Shown piece by piece: positions 7,540 through 15,935 of a DNA stretch of 36,855 bases. Where the stretch lies: NCBI GenBank assembly GCA_031279815.1, contig JAITHW010000001.1, positions 1 through 36,855 of the forward strand, in the 5' to 3' direction. The notes beneath the pieces are model-generated. The model ran no database searches. It had not been told where the DNA came from and saw nothing but the letters and a program-made list of their open reading frames with translations. The position numbers were made by a program, and so were the translations under genes. The stretch comes from Treponema sp. GTDB taxonomy: Bacteria > Spirochaetota > Spirochaetia > Treponematales > Breznakiellaceae. The stretch's first letter is position 1. The number at the start of each line of letters is the position of its first letter.

Positions 7540-8724
7540 ATGGTAATTCACGGAACAGGCTGTTGCCTGATGGATTTTTTATACGCTCAGGTAGATTTTT
7601 CCGGTCCTTCCTTTAAAGCGGCGATGTCCTTGAAAGAAGGAGACGGAGGTTTGACTCCGGGGAGATTGGTCTTTGCAGAAGACTTGGAGAGATTTACCGG
7701 CAGGAACTACGAACATATGCTGGCGGATCTATGCGGAGGCACGGTTCCCGCATCCTCCAATCTGGGAGGGCCTTCGGTGGTATCCTTGGCTCATGCCGCT
7801 CAGATGCTGCAGGGAACGGGGCATTCGGTTTGTTTTTACGGCGCCCGGGGAACAGACGAGACCGGAACGCTGATCGAACAGGCCCTTGCCAAACTGCCCT
7901 TTACCGGCGGCGGCCTCCTTTTAAAAGAAGGGCCTACCGCCCGGACAGATGTACTCTCGGATCCTCATTATGATAACGGCCAGGGGGAACGGACCTTTAT
8001 TCACTTGCCCGGAGCGGCCAGCCTCTTATACCCCGAAGATTTGGAAAGCTCTTTTTTCGATGCCCATCTAGTAGCCTTCGGCGGAACCGCGCTCCTTCCC
8101 CATATCCATGACGGGCTTACGGAACTGCTTAAAAAAGCGCGAAAAAACGACGCGGTTACAGTGGCCAACCTGGTCTACGATTACCGGAGTGAAACACATA
8201 TTCCCCAGATGAAATGGAGGCTGGGTATGGAGGACGACGCGTATCCTTATATTGATATACTCATTGCCGACCGGGATGAAGCCCTGAAAACATCGGGCTG
8301 TGATTCAGCCGAAGCGGCCGCGGGCTGGTTTCTCGCCCGGGGAACCGGCGCGGTAATCATTACGCAGGGGGTAAAGCCCTTAGTTCTTGCCGCGGGGAAA
8401 GGCGTCTTCGCCCCGCTGGAATTAACCTATCTGCCGGTTTGTGAGAAGATCAACCGGGAACTTAGAGAGGGCATACATCACGGGGACACTACCGGTTGCG
8501 GCGACAACTTTACCGGCGGCATCATCGTTGCCATGACCGAACAATTACCGTGCCGATCCGGAGGAAAGGCGGATCTCCGGGAAGCGTGTATCCCTGCAAT
8601 CGCTGCGGGAGGTTTTGCCTGTTTTACCTTAGGCGGGGTTTTTTATGAAAACCGGCCGGGAGAGAAGCGGGAACGCATAGCGTCCTATAGTGAAGCTTAT
8701 AGGAAACAGCTTGAGCGGCAATAA
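7540..8724 (+). CDS. PfkB-family carbohydrate kinase
   Basis: This 394-residue protein is of the ribokinase/PfkB family, which phosphorylates a sugar or nucleoside hydroxyl using ATP. The first PfkB-type segment is HGTGCCLMDFLYAQVDF. A mid-region GGPSVVSLAHAAQML corresponds to the substrate-site glycine motif, and the C-terminal signature DTTGCGDNFTGG (about residues 318-329) carries the catalytic Asp and the anion hole. The ATG at 7540 is preferred over an internal ATG because the family's N-terminal G-x-G motif lies before the internal one, although no strong ribosome site is visible. The substrate cannot be predicted. It sits 47 bases after lptB, is possibly read through from it, and converges with the T6SS operon. 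Confidence 0.85.
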   Translation: MVIHGTGCCLMDFLYAQVDFSGPSFKAAMSLKEGDGGLTPGRLVFAEDLERFTGRNYEHMLADLCGGTVPASSNLGGPSVVSLAHAAQMLQGTGHSVCFYGARGTDETGTLIEQALAKLPFTGGGLLLKEGPTARTDVLSDPHYDNGQGERTFIHLPGAASLLYPEDLESSFFDAHLVAFGGTALLPHIHDGLTELLKKARKNDAVTVANLVYDYRSETHIPQMKWRLGMEDDAYPYIDILIADRDEALKTSGCDSAEAAAGWFLARGTGAVIITQGVKPLVLAAGKGVFAPLELTYLPVCEKINRELREGIHHGDTTGCGDNFTGGIIVAMTEQLPCRSGGKADLREACIPAIAAGGFACFTLGGVFYENRPGEKRERIASYSEAYRKQLERQ

Positions 8725-8764
8725 AATTCAGCCCTTATGCCGCATAACGTTCCGGCTGTATACC

Positions 8765-8785
8765 AAAAGCCCGCTAAAGGCTTTT
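8765..8785. terminator. Terminator-like hairpin between convergent genes
   Basis: AAAAGCC-CGCTAAA-GGCTTTT forms a 7-bp stem with A and T arms. It lies between the kinase stop (8724) and the tssM stop (8806) and could serve both strands. Confidence 0.55.
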
Positions 8786-8805
8786 AAAATTGCAAATGGC
8801 ATTTT

Positions 8806-11800
8806 TTATCGGCTTCCGTTAACCGTACCGTTCATCACGGTAATGGCGGGCCAGGTTGCTCCAGTATACCACTTTTCAGGTTTGGGTATATCACTGTTGA
8901 AACTTACTTCCACAAAGTACACATACTGCTGAGACTCATAATTGAAAAAGATTGGGATATAGGCTTGACCGTTTTCATCAGTTACCCTATCTCTACGGAA
9001 GTAAAGGTTAAAAATCGACCACCGGTTATCAAAGCACACTTCCGCCGCCGGTTCCCGGTCTGTGGATATTTTGTAGAACCGCAACGTAAGGCCAGAATCC
9101 GCCGGATTCCCCTGGGCTAACGTAAGTTTACGGTTCATATAGGTACTGAAACGCTGCGGTGTTTTCTCGGCTGATGAAACTTCGATATACCTGAACCGGT
9201 TGGCGGCTAAAAGCCGCCCGTCCTTAGCTGCGCTGTTTTGGGTATCAATCGGAGGCTGTGAGAGCGTCCAGACAAGAGGTTTTTGAGAATCAGTGAAAGC
9301 CTCTGCAAAATCATACAGGGTTTGCGCCCAGGTACGGGCTACATAGCCTTTGAACAAATTCGGATGTATCAGGTCTTGCAGGAGGTATGCTTTATCAGAT
9401 GCCGCGTCTATTTTATCAGAGGCTACGCCCATAGAACTAAATAGAGCGGCTACTGTTTCTACATCTTCTGCGGATAAAACTCTTGTTTTATCCGCATCAG
9501 AACAAAAAGGAAAAGCCTCTAACCGCGGCGCCAGTCGGGTAAAGTCATCCAGGGCTTGCCGAGTAAAAGCCCGGGACAGAATAGTAACGCCGTTTACCGT
9601 AAAATTATCCCACCAGGCAATCCGTATGTCTTTTTTCCCGGAATAAACCGTCAGATAGGTCTCTTTCAGTTCTTGATCCGGTACCTGCCGTAATAGGTTG
9701 AACGCCTCCAGAGGGCCGGCAGGCAGTTCATCCCAGACTGCAAGAGTCCGGGCGGCGTCGCTGTTTAAAAATGAAGATAACAGATTAAACTGATCTGTCA
9801 AGGCGGTACTATAGTTTGCCGCCTCGGCCTGCAACTCTTTGGATATGATGAGCGCGGGGATATGATTTAGCGCATCAATACTTCTTGTGTACGCCCCCTG
9901 TAGCAGAGTATTCACCTCGTAAGACCTATACCGGGATACCCGCGTTTTAAACTCGTTCCATTGAACCGCAGGAACATACATCGTATCGGGATAGTTTCCC
10001 CAGTACCGGATATAGCTGCCCAGATAACTCATAAACGCTTGCGGTTCATACATAGACCGATCCGCCTGCTGTAAAAATTTCGGCAGATCCTTCTGTTCCT
10101 CCGGCGTTCCAAACAGGCTTGCAAATGCCGACACATCATCAAGAATGGGTTTTACAATAGCGGAATCATAGCTTCGGTTAAAGTTTATATCTCCTACTGA
10201 ACTCTGAATTGCCCGGGAAGAAAAGATGGCGACTCCCGGATCCGCAGAACGAGCGCTCACCACGGCGGCAATCTCCGGTTCTGTGGAAAACAGGAAGTAT
10301 AAACTGGTACTAAAAATAATATACCGGTTGATATAGGCTTGGGCAAGCAGCATGGTCCTGGCATTGGCAATCAGAGGCGCTGCTTTTTCATTATCCATAT
10401 ACGCTTTTGCGTAGAGTTCAAATGCATCGGCAGCCGCTTTTATGGTATTCTGTCCTTTCTGCCAGTTCGCATCGAATCCCGTGTTGACAAGCTGGTCTTG
10501 ACTGGGTATCGTAATATCCGAAGCAAGCCGCAGAATATTTTCCACCACCGTAAAAAGAGAAACCCCTTCTTTACCATCTCCAACCTTTACAGTCAAGAGT
10601 TCATTGCTTTGCAGGATTTTGGTACGGCGCTGTAAATTCTGCACCTCCCGATTAAAAGTAACGGCAAACTCATTCTTTAAAGAAAGAACTTCTCCCATAT
10701 CCCCAGGGCCTCCATTGCCGCTCTTGCTTTTTAAAAATTCTATATCCGCATCAAACAGTTCATAATATTCTTTGACCGCATAATTCAGCACCATATCGTT
10801 GAACAGATAGGTATTGATGAGATTGCTGCCGAACGCATCTAAGGGCGCCGGAAGCCTTGCTCCGGGAATCGAGACGGCAGCCGGAGCGGATTCAAAACCA
10901 AGAGGAAGATGCGCGGCATTCATCAGGTCTTTTACTTCATCAAAAACCGCCCGCCCCCGGTTGATAAGCGTTTCCTGCCGTTTCATCAGATTTTTCCAGT
11001 CAAAGACTGCTTGCTCCACATCCCGGTATAATACAACTTCATTAACGCGCTGTAAAAGTTCCGTGAGACTCATGTAATTAACCGTAATCTCTTCAGAAAT
11101 CATAACTAACTGTTTAATCTTGCCGTAGAGAGAATCGGGATATGCCGCAGACCGGCGCCAGGCGGATATCATTAAATTAAGCGCCGCCTTGTTTGCGGTG
11201 AGAAAATCGCCGGAATAGATATAATTTGCATCCATATTGAAGGAGTAATTCCTGTCATAATGAGGTTTATAACTTTTCAATAAGTGTACCGAATCTGCGG
11301 GAATGTCCGGCAGAAGATACCGGATTAGGGGTTCAAGTTTAAACTTATCCGATACAAAGAGTTTATGAAAATCCAAGTCTTTTACTTCCAAGAGCAGCAT
11401 GAAAGAATGAATCGTGTCTCTTGTATTTTTATCCAGCGTAGCCTGATCCTGCTGAACAATAAACCGGGAACCTGTATTGGTAATCAGAGGCATCCGTACC
11501 ATAGTGTTGTGTAACTGATTCGCAATAAACGCCCGATCCCGATACCCCATGTCATGCTCAAAGCCAAAAACGAATTTCTCCGACAGCCTAAACCCAAAAG
11601 GCGCCCTCACCGGCATATCCCGGTAGTTCAGAGCGTCAAAGTAAAACTGCACCCGGGACGAAAGCTGTTCTCCGATTACCGGCGTTCGATCTAGGGTATA
11701 ACGATCCGTTTCATCTTTGGAGATCAGTCCCGAACTAAAGGGCGTGTTTTTCCTTAAAACAGAACCGAGCCAATCGTAATACGCGGTGATATGCAAAAGC

Positions 11801-13254
11801 GACACTCGGACCCGGTCGGTTTTGAACGCCGCGCTTATCAGCCACCCGATACCTAGGATCACCATGGCGATGCAGACCAGATAATGGGGAATATGCTGGA
11901 TCAACCATTTTTTCCGAGTGAAAAATGCTTTGGCAGAAGGGTTAAAAATCCGCTGATGCAGCATATCCCGGATAAAATAGCTCCGGCTTTGCAGAGGGCT
12001 TACAAAAGGTATCAGCGCGGTAGCGGCAGCATCCGTATTTTCTTGAGCAGGCTGATATATTTTAGGCCGGTTTTCTGCCGGAACCGGCAGATCATCGGTC
12101 TTTTTACCGGCAAGTGCAGCCAGAGCCGGGCTGAAAGAAACCCCTATATCTGTAGAAGAGGTAAAAAACACCCCCGCAAACACCGCCTGTTTGGTACCTT
12201 GAAAATTATCTTCCCCAAACAGAATCTTAAGGTAGGTATGTAAATGCTCATAGATGAAATTGAAATTATCCGGGAACCCATATATTTTTCCTGTCAGATC
12301 CATCCGGTTTGCGGTGAGGGTTACTATCGAGTCCATACAAAGCATCTGTTTTGCTCCGGACCAGAGTCTTTGCACCAGGGCATCCCAAAACTGTTTGAAA
12401 CGTTCCATATCGTAGAGGGATCCATTATTTTCATAGCCTACAATCTGATGCCGGAGGTCGCCGGTGATTCCCTTAGTATACTCTCTGAACCCGTGAATCA
12501 TGTCGAGTTTGGTTACGACTACATAACAGGGCAGATACATACCGCTTATCTGCAAAAGCTGTCCCAGCTCATGCGCCATGAGAATGGCTTTCTTATCGGT
12601 TAAGGCTTCGTCGTCCGCAAGCAGCGCATCCGCAGGAATGGTGAGGATAGCTCCTTCCAAAGGGCGGCGGCGGCGTTTGCGGCAGAGCTGCTTTAGGAGA
12701 TGGTGCCATTCCGCGCTGCTGCCGTCAAACCAGCGGTCAAAAAAAACTTTACCGCTGACATCGCAGATTACAGCCTGATTTCCAACCCAAAGCCTTATAG
12801 GAATACTATTTTTGCCGTCGTCATAAGAAAAGCTCTGCTCTTCGGCGGAAACTGCCAATTCAAGTTCGCTTGCCTGAAGCAGGGAAGATTTACCGGATCG
12901 GGGTTCTCCCAGCAGGATAAACCAGGGAATCCGGTACAATCCGCTGCCGTACCGGGCAAAACATTCAAACCCCTGTTTTAAAAGCCCGTCGATCCTGGCG
13001 AGATTGTTGGACAGCGCTTCCTTGGCTTTGCGGTGTTCATCTCCGCCTCTGACCAACTGGGTCAGATGCTTCCAGGTCATCAGGTCTTTCAGCATATCTT
13101 TGGATTCTTTGCTTTTGAGACGCTTCCGTCTGAGTTTTCCGATCAGAGGGATGATTACCAACAGTATCAAAAGTAAGACGATAAGCGCGGCAATGATTTT
13201 TGCCCAAAGACTATCCCGGAACAAAGTACCTATCGACGCTATAAAATCAAGCAT
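8806..13254 (-). CDS. tssM: T6SS inner-membrane protein TssM (IcmF)
   Basis: This 1482-residue protein is the large membrane-complex subunit that spans the envelope and docks TssJ. A transmembrane helix lies at about 18-39. A cytoplasmic NTPase-like domain follows with Walker A GEPRSGKSS (116-124), a CDVSG segment (164-168) where many homologues read DTAG, and TKLD (248-251). A further membrane segment (LVCIAMVILGIGWLISAAF) lies near 460. The rest is the long periplasmic region, ending in the beta-rich IcmF C-terminal part. It is longer than the usual 1100-1300 residues. It is last in the operon; its ATG directly follows the tssL stop. Identity is secure, and NTPase activity is uncertain because of the altered motif. 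Confidence 0.93.
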   Translation of the reverse strand: MLDFIASIGTLFRDSLWAKIIAALIVLLLILLVIIPLIGKLRRKRLKSKESKDMLKDLMTWKHLTQLVRGGDEHRKAKEALSNNLARIDGLLKQGFECFARYGSGLYRIPWFILLGEPRSGKSSLLQASELELAVSAEEQSFSYDDGKNSIPIRLWVGNQAVICDVSGKVFFDRWFDGSSAEWHHLLKQLCRKRRRRPLEGAILTIPADALLADDEALTDKKAILMAHELGQLLQISGMYLPCYVVVTKLDMIHGFREYTKGITGDLRHQIVGYENNGSLYDMERFKQFWDALVQRLWSGAKQMLCMDSIVTLTANRMDLTGKIYGFPDNFNFIYEHLHTYLKILFGEDNFQGTKQAVFAGVFFTSSTDIGVSFSPALAALAGKKTDDLPVPAENRPKIYQPAQENTDAAATALIPFVSPLQSRSYFIRDMLHQRIFNPSAKAFFTRKKWLIQHIPHYLVCIAMVILGIGWLISAAFKTDRVRVSLLHITAYYDWLGSVLRKNTPFSSGLISKDETDRYTLDRTPVIGEQLSSRVQFYFDALNYRDMPVRAPFGFRLSEKFVFGFEHDMGYRDRAFIANQLHNTMVRMPLITNTGSRFIVQQDQATLDKNTRDTIHSFMLLLEVKDLDFHKLFVSDKFKLEPLIRYLLPDIPADSVHLLKSYKPHYDRNYSFNMDANYIYSGDFLTANKAALNLMISAWRRSAAYPDSLYGKIKQLVMISEEITVNYMSLTELLQRVNEVVLYRDVEQAVFDWKNLMKRQETLINRGRAVFDEVKDLMNAAHLPLGFESAPAAVSIPGARLPAPLDAFGSNLINTYLFNDMVLNYAVKEYYELFDADIEFLKSKSGNGGPGDMGEVLSLKNEFAVTFNREVQNLQRRTKILQSNELLTVKVGDGKEGVSLFTVVENILRLASDITIPSQDQLVNTGFDANWQKGQNTIKAAADAFELYAKAYMDNEKAAPLIANARTMLLAQAYINRYIIFSTSLYFLFSTEPEIAAVVSARSADPGVAIFSSRAIQSSVGDINFNRSYDSAIVKPILDDVSAFASLFGTPEEQKDLPKFLQQADRSMYEPQAFMSYLGSYIRYWGNYPDTMYVPAVQWNEFKTRVSRYRSYEVNTLLQGAYTRSIDALNHIPALIISKELQAEAANYSTALTDQFNLLSSFLNSDAARTLAVWDELPAGPLEAFNLLRQVPDQELKETYLTVYSGKKDIRIAWWDNFTVNGVTILSRAFTRQALDDFTRLAPRLEAFPFCSDADKTRVLSAEDVETVAALFSSMGVASDKIDAASDKAYLLQDLIHPNLFKGYVARTWAQTLYDFAEAFTDSQKPLVWTLSQPPIDTQNSAAKDGRLLAANRFRYIEVSSAEKTPQRFSTYMNRKLTLAQGNPADSGLTLRFYKISTDREPAAEVCFDNRWSIFNLYFRRDRVTDENGQAYIPIFFNYESQQYVYFVEVSFNSDIPKPEKWYTGATWPAITVMNGTVNGSR

Positions 13255-14013
13255 CTAGTTCTGCTCCTGTAGAGAAGGCGATTCAGATACGGAAGACGGA
13301 TGAGCATCTTTGGCAGTAGTATAGATGATTTTAGATTTCGGTACCGCATCTATTGCGGCTGCGGATAGAATCGTGCGGTAACTGGACGTCGTATCCTTGA
13401 ATACCGTCAAATTGATCACAAAACATATCACCATGAACAGGAAAGAGAGTATCAAACCAAACCGGATGGTCAAAATCCGGCGCATTTTAAAGGGGCGGAG
13501 CTTTTTGGAAGGAAGGTTGACCAAAGGCTCGGCGTACACGTTAAAATCTATCGGGAGTTTGCCGGCGCATTGTTTTATACGCTGTTCCACATACTCGTGA
13601 TCGGACCGATGGATTCCGTCAAAGCCTAAGCCGAGCATTACATAAAACAAGGTGACAGCGCCGATAACCTCAGAATATTTTAAAGTTTCGTCTAAAAGAT
13701 TGAAAAACTTTTCATCTCCGGATAGTTCCTTATAGTTCCGGGCAAATTCCCGCCATTCATGCTTAAAAGGAAACCTCCCTTCTTTAACTATGTAGTCGAT
13801 AAAAAATATCAGAGGCAGTTCTATCCACCGGTATTCTTGGGCAAGTGAAGGGTTTTTCCCGGCTTTTTCTTTTGCTTCCTGCAACAGCGATTCAAGGCGC
13901 TTCTTAAAGTTTTCCTGATCTATCTGCACATGAGCAGCCGCAAGCTGCCAATAATTACAGATACAGATTAAAACCGGATTGCAGATCCGCTCAAGCTCGG
14001 TTATAGTATTCAT
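13255..14013 (-). CDS. tssL: T6SS inner-membrane protein TssL (DotU/IcmH)
   Basis: This 252-residue protein has the DotU cytoplasmic domain, including YRWIELPLIFFIDYIV and the diagnostic FYVMLGLGFDG (about 122-132). A single transmembrane helix (GLILSFLFMVICFVINLTVF, about 190-210) follows, with a short Ser/Thr-rich periplasmic tail. There is no C-terminal peptidoglycan-binding (OmpA-like) domain, so it is the short form of TssL. With TssM and TssJ it forms the membrane complex and links to the baseplate. It overlaps tssK by 4 bases (ATGA) and abuts tssM, suggesting translational coupling. Confidence 0.93.
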   Translation of the reverse strand: MNTITELERICNPVLICICNYWQLAAAHVQIDQENFKKRLESLLQEAKEKAGKNPSLAQEYRWIELPLIFFIDYIVKEGRFPFKHEWREFARNYKELSGDEKFFNLLDETLKYSEVIGAVTLFYVMLGLGFDGIHRSDHEYVEQRIKQCAGKLPIDFNVYAEPLVNLPSKKLRPFKMRRILTIRFGLILSFLFMVICFVINLTVFKDTTSSYRTILSAAAIDAVPKSKIIYTTAKDAHPSSVSESPSLQEQN

Positions 14014-15377
14014 TTTCCGTCCTTAAGGGTAGCGTAGAGTGCAATCTCAAGGCCGGGGAACAGAGTATCCACATAGTCAATGAGAATACCCTTCTCCTCG
14101 CAGATTTCCCGCCATACCCGCGCCGAGGCTTCGAGATCCAGCTTAAACCACAGGGTATGATTCAGAATCGGCAGAAAACGGGGCGGAAACCGTATGTGAG
14201 CCAGTTTAATACCCCGGTTACGCATGGTTTTTGCGCTTCGGCTTATGAGTTTAAAGGTGTCCCCCAGTTCAAGGGCGCTTATGACTTCCCGCTCATCTGC
14301 TTCGGTTTTGACCGCGAGATATATATCCTCTACGGCACCTATATCTTGGGTTTCAAAGGGGGCGTACAGATACTCGCCTTCCAACGAAAACGGAACCTTC
14401 CGGTAGCCCAGCCCTCCCTCTTGCCTGATAAAGGATCGGATATCATTTATAATATCTTTAAATTGGGGAGCGCCGTCCTCATGGATATATCGTTTTATCT
14501 CTTTGACGCTGTTCATAGGATCAATGCTCATCAGTTCCGACAGGAACGAGATAAGTTCCAGATACAGGCCGAAGGGGGTTATATACCCGGAAACCAGCAA
14601 AGAGGAAAGCCGGGCTTCATAAAGATTCAATGCTTTGAGACGTAAAATACGGTGTATATTAATACCCGATAGATTTTCAGCGGTGATTTTGGCAAGGGTA
14701 ATATCGTTCAGAGTCTTATCCCGGCAGCGCCGGATATCCACCATCAACCCTATAGCCGTATCAAAGAGGGGGCAGTCTTTGGTGAGGAGCATGAAGGGAG
14801 GGATATAGGCTTCATTGAGAGACACTACAGATTCCGTATTGTCATGAGTAACTACCGTCAATTTAAGGAGAGGCAGCGTCTGCATATCCCGGAGATCATC
14901 CAGATCGGTAAGCAGCCGGGCGTTGATTCGGCGGGTAATCAGGGTTATCTCATTATCCCCGGAATTTTCGTCCCGGCAGCGCTTCTGCTGGGTAAAATAG
15001 AGCTTGTTCCCTCTCCGATTGCTTTCATCTCCCAAATTCCCTTCATATTCCGACCACAGAGGAACCGCGAGATATACGGTCAGTTCCGGAGGATGCTTTT
15101 TTAAGATCTCCCGAAGGTCTAAGGGCTGTAAGATACAGTTTCCCGGCGTGCTCAGTTCCAGCCCGTCGGGCATGACCGCGGAAAAACGCCGAATCACCAC
15201 CCGGCAGCCAGACAGGGCTTCCAAATCAAACTCAAAATCAATAAGTCCGAAAGGGCAGGGCATAGAGAAATGCCGGTTAAAGCGGCTGTATTCCGCGTTA
15301 ACCCTTTGGATATACTGAAAGTGGTGGGGTTGAAGGAATTGACCGTCATTCCAATGCAAAAACTCTTCAAAACGCAT
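14010..15377 (-). CDS. tssK: T6SS baseplate adaptor TssK
   Basis: This 455-residue protein has the characteristic TssK N-terminus HWNDGQFLQPHHFQYIQRVN. The phage-tail-fibre-like middle and a C-terminal region (FPPRFLPILNHTLWFKLD) that contacts the TssL/TssM complex follow. TssK trimers connect the TssF/TssG wedges to the membrane complex. Length matches the family. The gene lies 14 bases after tssJ and overlaps tssL. Confidence 0.94.
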   Translation of the reverse strand: MRFEEFLHWNDGQFLQPHHFQYIQRVNAEYSRFNRHFSMPCPFGLIDFEFDLEALSGCRVVIRRFSAVMPDGLELSTPGNCILQPLDLREILKKHPPELTVYLAVPLWSEYEGNLGDESNRRGNKLYFTQQKRCRDENSGDNEITLITRRINARLLTDLDDLRDMQTLPLLKLTVVTHDNTESVVSLNEAYIPPFMLLTKDCPLFDTAIGLMVDIRRCRDKTLNDITLAKITAENLSGINIHRILRLKALNLYEARLSSLLVSGYITPFGLYLELISFLSELMSIDPMNSVKEIKRYIHEDGAPQFKDIINDIRSFIRQEGGLGYRKVPFSLEGEYLYAPFETQDIGAVEDIYLAVKTEADEREVISALELGDTFKLISRSAKTMRNRGIKLAHIRFPPRFLPILNHTLWFKLDLEASARVWREICEEKGILIDYVDTLFPGLEIALYATLKDGK

Positions 15378-15391
15378 AGCGTATTCCTCCG

Positions 15392-15928
15392 TTATTTTTT
15401 ATTATCTGCGGCTTCGGGGTTTTGGGGTTTTTTAGGAATCCGGACTATCCTCTGAGGTTCCACTTGAAAGTATATCCGTTTAGCCATAAGAAAATGCTTT
15501 TTCATAGGAATAAAAATCATCCGCGGGTCAGATGCGGGCATATCGGGAATATGGGGCAGACTGGCAATTACCGCCAGGGTGTTCGGTTTTTTCTGCTTCC
15601 ACTCTTTCCAAAGCCGGTTTCCGGGAGTTAAAGTTAAGGGAACCGTGTTCTCATCGGAAAAAAACACGGTAAACGGCGCAAGCCGATCCCGCAGGCTGTT
15701 GGGAGCGAAATAGTCTTCTATCCCTCCTTTCTTGATTTCATCCGCTTCAGCTTGCGTTACCGCAACCGTATCAACCTCAAGCGAAGGATATATGGCATAA
15801 TAGTCCTTTAATTCCTTAGTGATTCCAATACTCACCTTATAGGTACTGACGCAGCCCGACAAGGCCCCGCCTATTACAAGGGTTAGGGCTATGCTTAGAA
15901 ACGGATCTCCCGATATTCGTTTTTTCAT
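15392..15928 (-). CDS. tssJ: T6SS outer-membrane lipoprotein TssJ
   Basis: This 178-residue protein has a lipoprotein signal (LVIGGALSGC, modified Cys26) and a small beta-sandwich domain. Segments such as FTVFFSDENTVPLTL and NTLAVIASLPH fit the TssJ fold. TssJ anchors the membrane complex in the outer membrane by binding the TssM periplasmic end. Its ribosome site (AGGAG) lies inside the 3' end of clpV, and only 7 bases separate the two genes. A tail after about residue 165 (KKPQNPEAADNKK) is polar and probably disordered. The spirochaete outer membrane makes a lipoprotein here sensible. Confidence 0.88.
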   Translation of the reverse strand: MKKRISGDPFLSIALTLVIGGALSGCVSTYKVSIGITKELKDYYAIYPSLEVDTVAVTQAEADEIKKGGIEDYFAPNSLRDRLAPFTVFFSDENTVPLTLTPGNRLWKEWKQKKPNTLAVIASLPHIPDMPASDPRMIFIPMKKHFLMAKRIYFQVEPQRIVRIPKKPQNPEAADNKK

Positions 15929-15935
15929 ATACTTT

